Positions 1 to 8,706 of a stretch of DNA of 53,913 bases are shown here, piece after piece. Each line of letters starts with the position of its first letter. The stretch's first letter is position 1. A program made the position numbers and the translations under genes. Below the pieces are notes generated by a model. That model had not been told where the DNA came from, did not search any database, and was given only the letters and a program-made list of their open reading frames with translations. This stretch comes from Cryobacterium sp. (GTDB taxonomy: Bacteria; Actinomycetota; Actinomycetes; Actinomycetales; Microbacteriaceae), in assembly GCF_026786305.1 (NCBI RefSeq), contig NZ_JAJAYI010000006.1, positions 1 through 53,913 of the forward strand. The letters run 5' to 3'.

Positions 1-119
1 CCCCCCTGTGGGCGCCCAAACCCCCCCCGCGGCGCCCCCCGCCCGCGCGCCCGGGCCCCCCCCCCCCCTTGGGGCCGGGTGTCTGGGCGCGCCCCCCCCC
101 CGCCCGCGGGCGGGCCCGG
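1..119. other. Low-complexity G/C-rich edge sequence
   Basis: The first ~119 bases are dominated by runs of C and G (up to 12-13 identical bases). They contain no credible continuation of the reading frame entering from the right. The protein frame of the neighbouring carbamoylase gene is clean down to about base 120 and then becomes Gly/Pro/Arg-rich nonsense. This most likely reflects contig-end assembly or sequencing error rather than biology. I annotate nothing functional here. Confidence 0.7.
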
Positions 120-353
120 GGTGGGCTCGTCGTAGTCGGGCGACATGACGAAATTACCGATGCCGTCCGTGTGGACAGTGAGTCCAGCCTCGTTGCAGAG
201 CCCGAGCAACCAGGCTCTGGCCTCGCTATCCGCAGCGGAGAATGAGGTGCGGTCCAGTCCACCGCCCGGCCCGCGCCCGATCCGTCCGAGGGCCTCCAGG
301 TCTGCGATCAGCCGGGGGGCGTTCACCGATATCCGGGCCGGCGCACCGGTCAT
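120..353 (-). CDS. Zn-dependent hydrolase of the N-carbamoyl-L-amino acid hydrolase family, N-terminal part
   Basis: Partial gene; about 78 N-terminal residues are readable before the low-quality edge. The protein begins MTGAPARISVNAPRLIADLE and continues with GGLDRTSFS, a stretch of Ala/Glu/Arg, and TDGIGNFVMS. This is the typical start of the M20-type Zn-dependent carbamoylase/allantoate amidohydrolase family: helix, then the G-x-x-R-x-(S/A)-(F/W)-(S/T) segment, then a DxxGN motif. Family members hydrolyse N-carbamoyl amino acids or ureides. The ATG overlaps the TGA of the upstream M20 amidohydrolase (ATGA), so translation is probably coupled and this is the last known gene of a leftward operon. 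Catalytic metal ligands lie beyond the readable part, so the substrate is unknown. Confidence 0.75.
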
Positions 354-1612
354 TTGGTGCCACCCAGGGGGCTGCCCGACGTACCCGCCAGCGTCCCGAC
401 CTGGGACAGGATGGCGGTGAGGGCGGCGGTGAGCCCGGCCGCGAGGGCAGGCTCGGAGTCCGGGGCGAAATGCGGGGAATGATTGCCAGCAACCGTCTCG
501 CTGGCATCGATGGTCTGCTGTGAGTAACCACCGAACATCCAGTACACCGAGGGCACTCCGATGGCCTCGGCCAGCAGCCCGAAATCCTCACTGCCCATCA
601 CCGGCGGCACCTCGATCACGGCGTCTGCACCGAGCGTGCCGCCGAGCTCGGTGATCAACTGCCTGGTCGCCGCCGGGTCGTTGTAGCAGCGGGGGAAGGT
701 GGAGAGCACCTCGATCACGGGTTCGGGGGCACCGGATGCCTGTGCCTCGGCCGTGATCATGCGGCGCACCGAGTCCAGCACGCGGGTGCGCACCTCCAGG
801 TCGAAGGTACGCACATTCACGGTGAACTCGGCGGTAGCGGGGATGATGTTCTCTTTCAGACCGCCATGGAAGGTGCCGACTGTGACCACGGCGGCCTTCA
901 TCGGGTGTACCTCCCGGGACACGACCGTCTGAAGGCGCACCACGATGTGCGCGCCGAGCACGATCGGGTCGATCGACTGGTCGGGCTGCGATCCGTGGGC
1001 CTGGCGACCGTGAACGGTCACCCTCCAGGAGTCGGCCATCGCCATAGCGACTCCGCTGCTGATATCGATGGTGCCGGCCAGACCGGGCCACACGTGTTGG
1101 CCGTATACGATCTCGGGTCGCGGCGCCCGGTCCCACAGGCCGTCTGCGAGCATGGCGAGGGCCCCGGCCCCGGTTTCTTCGCCGGGCTGGAAGATGAAGA
1201 CCACGGTTCCCGCCCAGGCAGAACGGTTAGTGACCAGGTACTCGGCCACCGTGAGGGCGACCGTCATGTGAGTGTCGTGTCCACAGCCGTGCATGGTCGG
1301 AACGTCAGTTCCGTCGGCCAGAGTACCGCGGGCCACGCTCGCATAGTCGAGTCCAGTTTCTTCCTCGATCGGTAGACCGTCGGTGTCCGCCCGATAGGCC
1401 ACGGTGGGACCCTCGCCGTTACGCAGGATGCCGACGACCCCGGTACCTCCGCAGGTGAATGTCTCAAGCCCGAGCTCGTCGAGTCGCCGGGTGAGGAACT
1501 TGCAGGTCTCAGATTCCTGCATCGACAGCTCCGGATGGGCGTGCAGATGTCGGTACAGCTTCTGCATCGAGCGGGTAGTGCTGGCGTGGGTCGAGGGCAG
1601 GGTCACGGTCAT
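350..1612 (-). CDS. M20 family metal-dependent amidohydrolase
   Basis: A 420-residue cytosolic amidohydrolase of the M20D type (hippurate hydrolase, N-acyl-amino-acid deacylase and IAA-amino-acid hydrolase relatives). These enzymes cleave an acyl group from an amino acid using two metal ions. Visible hallmarks are HAHPELSMQE near residue 25, AYRADTDGLPI near 75, the metal-binding HGCGHDTHMT near 110, QPGEETGAGA near 145, and GSEDFG near the C-terminus. Length is normal for the family. The ATG overlaps the stop of the upstream membrane gene (ATGA), and its own stop overlaps the next start in the same way, so three genes are translationally coupled. Pairing with a carbamoylase and two membrane proteins suggests uptake and breakdown of an N-substituted amino acid. 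The substrate cannot be read from sequence. Confidence 0.9.
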   Translation of the reverse strand: MTVTLPSTHASTTRSMQKLYRHLHAHPELSMQESETCKFLTRRLDELGLETFTCGGTGVVGILRNGEGPTVAYRADTDGLPIEEETGLDYASVARGTLADGTDVPTMHGCGHDTHMTVALTVAEYLVTNRSAWAGTVVFIFQPGEETGAGALAMLADGLWDRAPRPEIVYGQHVWPGLAGTIDISSGVAMAMADSWRVTVHGRQAHGSQPDQSIDPIVLGAHIVVRLQTVVSREVHPMKAAVVTVGTFHGGLKENIIPATAEFTVNVRTFDLEVRTRVLDSVRRMITAEAQASGAPEPVIEVLSTFPRCYNDPAATRQLITELGGTLGADAVIEVPPVMGSEDFGLLAEAIGVPSVYWMFGGYSQQTIDASETVAGNHSPHFAPDSEPALAAGLTAALTAILSQVGTLAGTSGSPLGGTK

Positions 1613-2334
1613 GAGTTCTCTTTCGTCGAGTCGGAACGGCGCTTGCTTCGCAAAAACCAGGACAGCACAGCGGTGGTCACAACCGTGATGCCGGTTGCGA
1701 GGTTTGCGATGGCGGGGACGGCGGGTACGAGAACGAAGAAGACGACTACTGCTGTGCCGACGGCGATCATGGTAACCCGTGGTTGCTTCAGCGACACGAT
1801 GAGCTGCACGATCACCGCGCCGATGATGCTGGGGAAGATGTATAGGCGCGCCACGTCAATAACCTCGGTCGGCACGATGCTCACCAGCGTGGAGCCGAGC
1901 AGGCCCACGAACACCAGCATGAAGAAGACGTGCACCATGGCGGCGCCGCAGATGGCCATCAGGGCCGAGAACTCTCCGCGTTTGGTGCCCGCTTTGGCGC
2001 CAATGGCGGCCTGGGCGACCAGTGCGGAGGGGAGGAGCTTGTTCGCGATGTTGCCGATCATGAAGGCCTGGTACATCGCCGCGGGGCCGAGGATCGGATA
2101 GTAGGTGATCGGTTCGACCACCCACAGCACGGAGAACACGGCGGCGACAGCCAAAAACGCGATCCAGACCTGCGTCTGCGTAATGCCAAGGTCGGCGAAC
2201 AGCACCAAGTAGAGCGGCGCGGCGAGGGACAGGACCAGTGCGGCGATCATGGTGATCCGACCCCAGCGGGACGTGGTGCGGTCGAATGCTGCCAGGTCGG
2301 CGGACGAGGTGGTGATCACTGTGGTGGAAGACAT
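1609..2334 (-). CDS. Small integral membrane protein, probable transporter component
   Basis: About 241 residues with six or so hydrophobic segments (for example MIAALVLSLAAPLYLVLF, VWIAFLAVAAVFSVLWVV, MVHVFFMLVFVGLLGS and MIAVGTAVVVFFVLVPAVPA). The start is set at the ATG at 2334 because GAGAGAGG lies just upstream; an upstream in-frame start at 2382 would overlap the preceding gene's end. I do not recognise a named domain. It sits 31 bp after a DUF5058 membrane gene and overlaps the M20 amidohydrolase start. This arrangement suggests the two membrane proteins form a two-component permease for the amidohydrolase substrate (inference). Confidence 0.75.
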   Translation of the reverse strand: MSSTTVITTSSADLAAFDRTTSRWGRITMIAALVLSLAAPLYLVLFADLGITQTQVWIAFLAVAAVFSVLWVVEPITYYPILGPAAMYQAFMIGNIANKLLPSALVAQAAIGAKAGTKRGEFSALMAICGAAMVHVFFMLVFVGLLGSTLVSIVPTEVIDVARLYIFPSIIGAVIVQLIVSLKQPRVTMIAVGTAVVVFFVLVPAVPAIANLATGITVVTTAVLSWFLRSKRRSDSTKENS

Positions 2335-2365
2335 GCTGGCCTCTCTCAGAGTCTTGTGGCGGTGG

Positions 2366-3121
2366 TCAGGCGACCGGCGCAAGGCCGGTGGTGTGGGCCG
2401 AGTAGGCGACGATCAGGCCGATCACGATAGAGAAGCCGAGTCCCCACTCCCGCAGCCAGCCCTGGTCAAAGCGTCGCGCCACCAGCAGGCAGGCCCCCAT
2501 CACTGCCGCCGAGGCGAGGACGGTGAGGATGTGCACGGGCGTCTTGCCGAACTCGCCAATGCCGAGACTGGCGAACGCCCCGAGCAGCGCCGCAGCGGGA
2601 ATGATGGCCATCAGTGCCGGGTTCACGCTGCGCAGCCGTGAGTCACCGCGTTTCAGCAGCGGGGTGAGCACGAGGGTGGCAATCATCCACATCGCTCCGG
2701 AAAGACTCATGGCCATGAACGCGACCGCGAACACGCTCTGGGTGTAGCTCGCGTCGCCGAGGGCTGCCCCCATGGTCGTAGCGGCGATGCTGGCCGAGGC
2801 TGTCTCCGTCGCAGCGGACCCGACCAAGCCGACCCGCACCAGTACCGCGGGGGTGCCAAACAGGCTGAGTAGGGCCACGCTGACCAGGACGACGGCCAGC
2901 GAGGGGCCGATTGCGGCCACGGCCCCCGCGCGGAACGAGGTCTTCAGTTCGGTCGGGCTGATGCCCGCTGCTGGCGCGGCGATCCGAGCCGCGCGCACGT
3001 AGATGATCGTTTGCAGGATGATGGCGGCGAACACGCCGACGGCGAAGATCCATAGAACGGGCAGGTTCGCAATCGCGAGGATCTCGGTTGAGCCGGGGTC
3101 GCCGGGAAGAGAGGTGATCAT
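2366..3121 (-). CDS. DUF5058-like integral membrane protein
   Basis: About 251 residues with several membrane-spanning segments (residues roughly 16-38, 58-90, 105-150, 165-210 and 220-245). The pattern of an N-terminal helix (FAVGVFAAIILQTIIYVRAA), then SFRAGAVAAIGPSLAVVLV and GLVGSAATETASA, fits the DUF5058 family as I remember it. That family is often next to peptidase or amidohydrolase genes. The start at 3121 is preferred over an upstream ATG because a GGAG lies 6 bases before it. It is first in a leftward operon with a second membrane gene, an M20 amidohydrolase and a carbamoylase. It is divergent from an AsnC-type regulator, 105 bp away. A role in substrate uptake is inference. Confidence 0.75.
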   Translation of the reverse strand: MITSLPGDPGSTEILAIANLPVLWIFAVGVFAAIILQTIIYVRAARIAAPAAGISPTELKTSFRAGAVAAIGPSLAVVLVSVALLSLFGTPAVLVRVGLVGSAATETASASIAATTMGAALGDASYTQSVFAVAFMAMSLSGAMWMIATLVLTPLLKRGDSRLRSVNPALMAIIPAAALLGAFASLGIGEFGKTPVHILTVLASAAVMGACLLVARRFDQGWLREWGLGFSIVIGLIVAYSAHTTGLAPVA

Positions 3122-3226
3122 GGGTGCTCCAGTGCTGGAATGCGGGTGGGGCAGGGCGTGATGATAAGTTCGGCGGTACGTGAATCCTCGTGGTCCCACA
3201 GGATCGGGATCAGGCAGGGGTGGACA

Positions 3227-4186
3227 ATGCGACTATTGGACCCGCTGGAACGGCGGATCGCGGCCGCCCTGCAATTCGATGGACGTAGCCCCTGGAGTCG
3301 GATCGCCGATGTGCTGGGCGAGCCGGAGCGTACCGTCGCCCGCCGGGGGAGCGAACTGCTCGAGGCGAAGCTGGTGCAGGTGGCTGCACTCCGGCCGCAG
3401 TCGACGTCGGTAATCATCCGGGTGCAAACCACACCGGGAACCACCCGCGCGACCGCGAACGCGCTGGCCCAGCGCCGGGACTCGACCTTCGCGTACACAA
3501 TGACCGGCGGCGTGGACTGTGTCGTCGAGGTGCTGACCGAGGCTGAGCGCATGCCGGCGCTGCTCACGGACGAAATCCCGGGCACGGTGGGTCTGGTTCG
3601 CGCCGTCAGCTACCCGATCTTGCGTTACTTCCGTACCATCCGTGGCTGGCAGCCCGACCTGCTGACTGAGGTCGAGGCGGACGCTCTGCGCGTCGGTGTC
3701 ACGATGGATACCTGGAGCCTGCAGGTACCACAACGGCTGAGCCGGGTCGACAACGAGATCGTGGAGGCCCTGTGCCAAGACGGGCGGGTGTCCTGTGAAC
3801 GACTGGCCCGACTGACCGGGGTGTCCAACGCAACCGCCCGTCGCCGGACCGACTGGTTGCTGCAGAACGATCACGTCTACATTCGGGCAGTCGTCGAGCC
3901 GGCGAGCGTCGGCCTGCCGGTCGAGGCCTTCCTCTGGATCCGCTGCGACCCGAAGAACGTCGAAGCGGTCGGTCGCGAGCTCGCCGCCTCGCCGCTGGTG
4001 CGCTACGCGGTTGCGGTCGCGGGCGACTACCAGATCGTGGCGAACGTCACCGCGAGGGATCAGGCGGCCCTCTACGGCTGTGTCACGGCGGCGCCCTGGG
4101 TCGCACACACCAAATCCATCGACGTCAGCATGCTGCTCGAAGCCTTCAAACGCGGCGGACGGATGCTGCAGCTCCCGCGAACTTAA
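3227..4186 (+). CDS. AsnC/Lrp-family regulator with two helix-turn-helix halves
   Basis: About 319 residues, double the size of a simple Lrp protein. The first half (LDPLERRIAAALQFDGRSPW, about residues 4-60) is an AsnC-type HTH followed by a RAM-like ligand-binding segment (to ~150). The second half (VDNEIVEALCQDGRVSCERL, about 170-230) is another HTH with LTGVSNATARRR as recognition helix, followed by a second ligand-binding domain to the end. Such tandem Lrp proteins are common in actinobacteria. The ATG at 3227 is chosen because AGGGG sits 7 bases upstream; longer in-frame starts lack this. Divergent orientation to the amidohydrolase operon makes it the likely local regulator, responding to an amino acid or derivative (inference). 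Confidence 0.85.
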   Translation: MRLLDPLERRIAAALQFDGRSPWSRIADVLGEPERTVARRGSELLEAKLVQVAALRPQSTSVIIRVQTTPGTTRATANALAQRRDSTFAYTMTGGVDCVVEVLTEAERMPALLTDEIPGTVGLVRAVSYPILRYFRTIRGWQPDLLTEVEADALRVGVTMDTWSLQVPQRLSRVDNEIVEALCQDGRVSCERLARLTGVSNATARRRTDWLLQNDHVYIRAVVEPASVGLPVEAFLWIRCDPKNVEAVGRELAASPLVRYAVAVAGDYQIVANVTARDQAALYGCVTAAPWVAHTKSIDVSMLLEAFKRGGRMLQLPRT

Positions 4187-4197
4187 CCGGTGACGGT

Positions 4198-5667
4198 TCA
4201 TTTCAGCTGCCCGGCCGGGATGTCGGAGCGGATGTCGGGGCGGGTGTCCAGGCGGTGGAGTTCCGGCGCCCGCCAGGCATGCCGGCTGGCCTGTTCAAGG
4301 CCGTAGCCGACCTGCAGCAGCTCGAAGTCCTGCCCGTGGTTCATGACCAGTTGCATGCCGACCGGCAACCCGGACTCGCTGAAGCCGGCCGGTACGCAGA
4401 GCGCGGGGAGCCCGGTCGCCGAGACGACGCAGGCCGAGCGCATCCACTCGAGGTAGGTTTCGAATGCCATTCCGTCGATCTCGGTCGGGTAGCGCAAGGC
4501 CGCGTCGAAGGGCAGCAGCTGGGTGGCCGGACTCGCAAACACGTCGTAGCGAGAGAAAAAGGTACGGGTTTTCTCGGCCAGGCGGGTGCGGGCCAGCGCC
4601 AAGGAGACGACGTCGGCGCCGGTCAGGGCGAGGCCTTGCTCCACATTCCAGCGCACCTCGGGCTTGATCCGGTCGCCGTGCTGAGCGACGAGCTCGCTAT
4701 ATGCCAGGGCGAAATCGAATGCGCGCACGGTGCTGAACACCTCGTCGGCGTCCTGTAGATCGGGGGCGGCCTGCTCCACGGTCGCGCCGAGGTCCTCGAA
4801 TACGCGCAACTGCTGATGCAGCACCCGTAGCACGTCTTTTTGCACCGGGATGTCCAGCCCGAAGTCGTCGGACCAGCCGATGACGAGCCCGGTGAGGTCG
4901 CGCTGCAGCGGTTCGCGGAACCGGCTGGCCGGCACCGGGCAGGGGTACGGAGCTGCCACGTCTGGCCCGGCAAGCACCGACATAACCAGCGCAATATCGG
5001 TCACTTCCCGCGCCATCGGCCCGCTGCGGGCCAGCCAGCTCCACGCGTCGCGGCTCGGCTGCAGGGGAATCACGCCGAGGGATGGGCGGAACCCCACCAC
5101 GTTGCAGAATGATGCCGGAATGCGCAGCGAGCCACCCATGTCGCTCCCGTCGCTGATGGACTGGATGCGCGCGGCCAGCGCCGCGGCGGCCCCGCCGCTG
5201 CTGCCGCCAGCGCTGAGGCGCGGGTCGTATGGATTGGTTGTGGTTCCGAACACCTCGTTGAAGGTGTGCGACCCGGCGGCGAATTCCGGCACGTTGGATT
5301 TGCCGGTGGTGACCACGCCGGCTGCTTTGAACCGTTCGATGATCAGGTCATCGTGCCTGGGTACATGATCGGCGAACAGCGGCGAGCCGAAGGTGGTGCG
5401 CATACCCGCGGTCGAGTGGGTGTCCTTGTGGGTCATGGGCACACCATGCAGGGATGGCAGGTCCGCGCCGCTGGCGGTGAGGATGTCGGCAGCAACGGCG
5501 AGGTGCCGGGCCACATCGCGGTCCAGGGTGACGATGGCGTTGATGTGGGGGTTCACCCGGTCGATCTGGGCGAAGTGCGCGTCAAGGGCTTCGTTCGCCG
5601 ACACCTCGCGCTTGCGAATGGCCAGCGCGAGGGCGGATGCTGATAGCTCGGTAATCTGGTCGGTCAC
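4198..5667 (-). CDS. Amidase signature family enzyme (GatA/AtzF-like)
   Basis: A 489-residue amidase. The Ser-cis-Ser-Lys triad is visible: Lys81 in MTHKDTH, Ser156 in GGSSGG, and Ser180 in GSDMGGSLRIPA. Family members hydrolyse amides, including allophanate, acylamides and aryl amides, or act as GatA in tRNA amidation. No gatB or gatC is nearby, so a catabolic amidase is more likely than GatA. The start is GTG at 5667, with CAGGGACG upstream. It converges on the AsnC-type regulator with an 11 bp gap. Together with the M20 hydrolases across the regulator it probably belongs to one amide/ureide utilisation region. The C-terminal substrate region gives no clear specificity. Confidence 0.9.
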   Translation of the reverse strand: MTDQITELSASALALAIRKREVSANEALDAHFAQIDRVNPHINAIVTLDRDVARHLAVAADILTASGADLPSLHGVPMTHKDTHSTAGMRTTFGSPLFADHVPRHDDLIIERFKAAGVVTTGKSNVPEFAAGSHTFNEVFGTTTNPYDPRLSAGGSSGGAAAALAARIQSISDGSDMGGSLRIPASFCNVVGFRPSLGVIPLQPSRDAWSWLARSGPMAREVTDIALVMSVLAGPDVAAPYPCPVPASRFREPLQRDLTGLVIGWSDDFGLDIPVQKDVLRVLHQQLRVFEDLGATVEQAAPDLQDADEVFSTVRAFDFALAYSELVAQHGDRIKPEVRWNVEQGLALTGADVVSLALARTRLAEKTRTFFSRYDVFASPATQLLPFDAALRYPTEIDGMAFETYLEWMRSACVVSATGLPALCVPAGFSESGLPVGMQLVMNHGQDFELLQVGYGLEQASRHAWRAPELHRLDTRPDIRSDIPAGQLK

Positions 5668-5936
5668 GGTTCGTCCCTGCGGCTTGGTCGATAGACCGGC
5701 GCATTGCCGGTGGGTAGAAGTCTGGTTTCCGGCAGGCCAGATAATGAGCGTGGGCGCGTCAAAGCATCCGATTCAGCGGTTATGGCCATGATCCTGGCCG
5801 ATTCCGCCAAAACTGGCCCATCCGCTGGCCGGTACCACCGCTACCCGAGGTCGGACCGGGTTGAGTCAGGCCCGGACTAAGGACGTGGGCTCAGTCTAGA
5901 AACTCGGCCCGCATCCCTAAATTAGGCCCGTTTTAG

Positions 5937-6210
5937 CCGGACTCGGTAGAGCGCACGAGCAGCACCGAGGAAGAGGCCGCGCGGCACTTGGTGCGGTCCC
6001 GAGAAGATACCCGGCAGGATGTGATGAGTGCCCGGCATCGTATGTCGATGCCGTTGCTACGCCACGGTTTCGTGTATTCCGACGGCGCCGCTTGCACGGG
6101 CAAACATGACCGATGGTTGCGATCCCAGCGAACGGGTGACGTGGCATTTGAGACGGCGTTCGGTGCGTTGCATGAGGCGGTGGTTCAGACGGGGGTCACC
6201 TCAGAGAACG
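5937..6210 (+). pseudogene. IS110-family transposase remnant
   Basis: An open frame running from just after a TAG at 5934 encodes VERTSSTEEEAARHLVRSRE, then DVMSARHRMSMPLLRHGFVY and GKHDRWLRSQR. This is the conserved middle region of IS110/IS116/IS902-type DEDD transposases, which normally read EAARDLVRARED, RARHRLSKLLLRHG and WTxxHxxWLR. Neither the N-terminal DEDD domain nor the C-terminal serine-containing domain is recognisable, and similarity fades after ~6200. It is a dead fragment. The surrounding 5668-5936 and 6211-6501 hold no gene I can support. Confidence 0.65.
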
Positions 6211-6501
6211 GAATAAACCGTACGCTGACGCAGATCGATCGGGCGCAGTGGTCTGAACAGGGGAGACACCGCAAAGGTTCGAGGACCACCCACACGGACC
6301 CGCCGCTCAGTTCGTTGAGGCGAAGTGCGAACGGGAGAAAACGCGGCTGTGACCCGGCACCTGGCCCATTGGAAGGGAATCGTCGCCCGAGTACAGGGCA
6401 ACACCGTCGCACGAGTGACTTCACGTCGATAGATCGAAACAGGCTGAGGCAGTTGAGGGCCACGAAATTGCGTCATCGTCTCGTTGCTGCCCCGCTGCCG
6501 A

Positions 6502-6536
6502 CGACCCAGACGTGTGTTCGTTAGACGCCTGGGTCG
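6502..6536. terminator. Hairpin between IS remnant and phosphodiesterase gene
   Basis: An 8-bp inverted repeat (CGACCCAG at 6502-6509 with CTGGGTCG at 6529-6536, loop of 19) lies just beyond the 3' end of the leftward gene that stops at 6547. There is no T-tract in either direction, so it is only a possible transcription end or mRNA-stabilising structure. Confidence 0.35.
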
Positions 6537-6546
6537 CGCGGCTCGA

Positions 6547-7443
6547 TCAGTCTGTTGAAGTTGCGCTCAAATTTATGTTCGTGAGGAACTCTTGAAGCCC
6601 GGCGAGGTCATCCGTGTTGATGTTGTCGACGCCGGCCGCGTGGAGCTCGGTCCACAGTGCGTCCCTGGCTGGGCCAGCCGCGTCGGGAGTGGCCCAGAAC
6701 CGCACTCGGTACCCCTGGGTATGCGCCGCCTCAACGTACGCGGTCAACTTGGCCCGCTCGGCATCCGGCATCTCACCTTCGCCGTTCCAGGTGTAGAGCT
6801 TGGTCCAGTTGTCGCTCACGAGCGGCATGAGACTGGCCGGTATACCCATCGAAAGGTCGCCGGAGCGGCCGTCGTAGAAACTGAAGCGCTCCTGCTGCGC
6901 CTGCATGGTTGCAAGCGGACGGTTGCCGCTGACGACCGCAGTGACCGCTCCCGTCTTCGTCGTGCCGTTGTCGAAGCGACTCATGATGCCCCGGTGGGCG
7001 GCCAATTCCGTTTCGATCGCTGCGTAGGTGGTCTCGGCCTCGCTCTTGATGTCGATCAACAGCTGGAGGCTGCCGTCCCACCCGGGGTAGACACTCTTGC
7101 CGTGCACGAGATCGGTCAGCGGGTCGAGGTAGAGGCTTTCGAGGGTGACCCCTGGCCGCACGTCGGCGAGGCTGTGGGCGACGAGAAGTTCGCCATCGAC
7201 GAGCCAGACGTCGACTTCGACGCTTGTGAAACCATGTTCGAGAGCGTCGAAGAGCGGGCGCTCGTGCTCGTAGTCGTTGTGGGCGTGAGTGCCCTCGAGC
7301 GGTCCGCCGAGCACCATGGTAGTGCCGTGCCCACCCGGGTTCCCGCGCGGCGGGCCGGAAGCATCGGAAGCGGCTGCGGCGCCCGTGACGGTTGCGACGG
7401 CAAGAACGGCGATGAGGGCCGAAGTCGCGGCTTTGAAAAACAT
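6547..7443 (-). CDS. Secreted GDPD/PI-PLC-like phosphodiesterase family protein
   Basis: 298 residues with an N-terminal signal peptide (FFKAATSALIAVLAVATVTG, with an Ala-rich cleavage region about residue 25). The mature protein has the TIM-barrel phosphodiesterase motif HAHNDYEHERPL near residue 53, then SVEVDVWLVDGELLVAH (Glu and Asp metal-ligand positions), LLIDIKSE, and RFWATPD and GVDNINTDDL near the end. This matches the uncharacterised PI-PLC/GDPD superfamily branch containing yeast Aim6-like proteins. The family acts on phosphodiesters, but the natural substrate of this branch is not established. It is probably exported. It is monocistronic and divergent from the secreted CHRD-like gene. 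Confidence 0.8.
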   Translation of the reverse strand: MFFKAATSALIAVLAVATVTGAAAASDASGPPRGNPGGHGTTMVLGGPLEGTHAHNDYEHERPLFDALEHGFTSVEVDVWLVDGELLVAHSLADVRPGVTLESLYLDPLTDLVHGKSVYPGWDGSLQLLIDIKSEAETTYAAIETELAAHRGIMSRFDNGTTKTGAVTAVVSGNRPLATMQAQQERFSFYDGRSGDLSMGIPASLMPLVSDNWTKLYTWNGEGEMPDAERAKLTAYVEAAHTQGYRVRFWATPDAAGPARDALWTELHAAGVDNINTDDLAGLQEFLTNINLSATSTD

Positions 7444-7566
7444 AAGTGTCTCCTTCGTCTGTGCGAGGCGAGGTCAGGCAGTGCTCAACCCCCGTTTTGG
7501 AGCCTGTCCACGTGCCCAAACAATGTCAAGTAGTTATTACAAAGTTCACCTCGACGTGTTGCGCCC

Positions 7567-7597
7567 GCCGGCATCCATTCACCGGACGGATGCCGGC
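7567..7597. repeat. 10-bp inverted repeat in divergent intergenic region
   Basis: GCCGGCATCC at 7567-7576 is followed by an 11-base loop and GGATGCCGGC at 7588-7597, a perfect 10-bp dyad. It lies in the 413-bp region between two divergent secreted-protein genes, in which I see no coding sequence. It could be a regulator-binding dyad or an mRNA hairpin. No T-tract follows, so an intrinsic terminator is unlikely. Confidence 0.5.
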
Positions 7598-7856
7598 ACG
7601 GCGGAGTCGGCAAGCTCAACCTCGCGTTCTGAGGAATCCAGCAGGAAACGCCAGAACTCTTTCACCAGACCGTCTGGCCGTTGACATCACAGAGAACAGC
7701 TCGGCGATCGGCGCACAGGACGGAGACGTCAACGAGCAATGCTCAGACACGGTAACAGAGAAAAAATTACATCCTTGATCGAACCGGGGTAGTGTCCGTT
7801 TTGACCACGTATGACCAACGGGACCTCCTCGTTGGCTGATGATCAAGGAGAAGATC

Positions 7857-8531
7857 GTGAAACGATATCGCATGGGGATCCTCGGAGCCTCGACCGTTGC
7901 GTTACTCGCCGCGGCTGCACTCGGATCCACCGCGGCTCAAGCGCAGAGTCCTGAAACTAGAGGCGCCAACAAGACGGTTTCGCTGCACGCAGATCTTACG
8001 GAGCTCAACGGCTCCAAGGCATTCGGAACCGCTACCGTGGTAGTGCGCAACCAGAAGATCAAGCACGTAGAAGTGCATGCTTCCGGGCTCACACCAGACG
8101 CTCCGCACGCCCAACACATCCACTTCGGCAAGAAAGCGCTGCACGAGTGCCCCACCCTGGCACAGGACACAAGCGGTAATGGCCGCCTGAACACCGTGGA
8201 AGGCATTCCGGCATACGGACCGGTCGTCGTATCGTTAACCACGACAGGCGACACGAGTCCGGCCAGTGTCGTGGCCGTCACCCGTTTCCCCGTTTCTGAG
8301 GACGGCAGTTATGACTACAGTCGCGACAACATCCGCATAACCAAGGTAGCGGGAACCGGAACGGCCAAGGAAATCGCGCATGCCATCCGCAAGGGCGAAG
8401 GCGTCGTCGTGATCCACGGGGTCGACTTCAACGGCAACGGCGAGTACGACTTCAGCCAGGGTAAGAGTGAACTCGACCCGACCCTGCCGTCAGAAGCGAC
8501 GGACCCGGCCGCCTGCGGCGTCTTGAAATAA
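7857..8531 (+). CDS. Secreted CHRD-like protein
   Basis: About 224 residues with a signal peptide (LGASTVALLAAAALGSTAAQA, cleavage after AQA). The GTG at 7857 is chosen because AAGGAG at 7845-7850 is spaced 6 bases from it; the alternative ATG at 7839 lies upstream of that ribosome-binding site. The mature part contains HAQHIHFGKKALHECPT and GVDFNGNGEYDFSQGKSEL, plus beta-rich segments resembling CHRD-type extracellular domains. Two cysteines (in HECPT and AACGVL) could form a disulfide. The function is unknown; a cell-surface or extracellular role is inferred from the signal peptide. A strong terminator follows. Confidence 0.75.
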   Translation: MKRYRMGILGASTVALLAAAALGSTAAQAQSPETRGANKTVSLHADLTELNGSKAFGTATVVVRNQKIKHVEVHASGLTPDAPHAQHIHFGKKALHECPTLAQDTSGNGRLNTVEGIPAYGPVVVSLTTTGDTSPASVVAVTRFPVSEDGSYDYSRDNIRITKVAGTGTAKEIAHAIRKGEGVVVIHGVDFNGNGEYDFSQGKSELDPTLPSEATDPAACGVLK

Positions 8532-8569
8532 GAAGCACACCCAGGAGTCTTTTCCCGGGCACAAACAGC

Positions 8570-8597
8570 GATGGCCCGTCTTCCAAGACGGGCCATC
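8570..8597 (+). terminator. Strong hairpin terminator after the CHRD-like gene
   Basis: GATGGCCCGTCT at 8570-8581 pairs perfectly with AGACGGGCCATC at 8586-8597, leaving a 4-base loop. It lies 39 bases after the stop of the secreted CHRD-like gene. Only a weak T-rich stretch follows, as is usual in high-GC actinobacteria. Confidence 0.75.
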
Positions 8598-8706
8598 GCA
8601 GGTTTGCTTCCACCGTGTCAGGCAAAGGTTCTATTAACCCGAAGTTACGACGGGGTTTGAGGCCGGTTCGTTGCCGTGGCGCCGGTTGCGGGGTCGTTTG
8701 GCCGTA

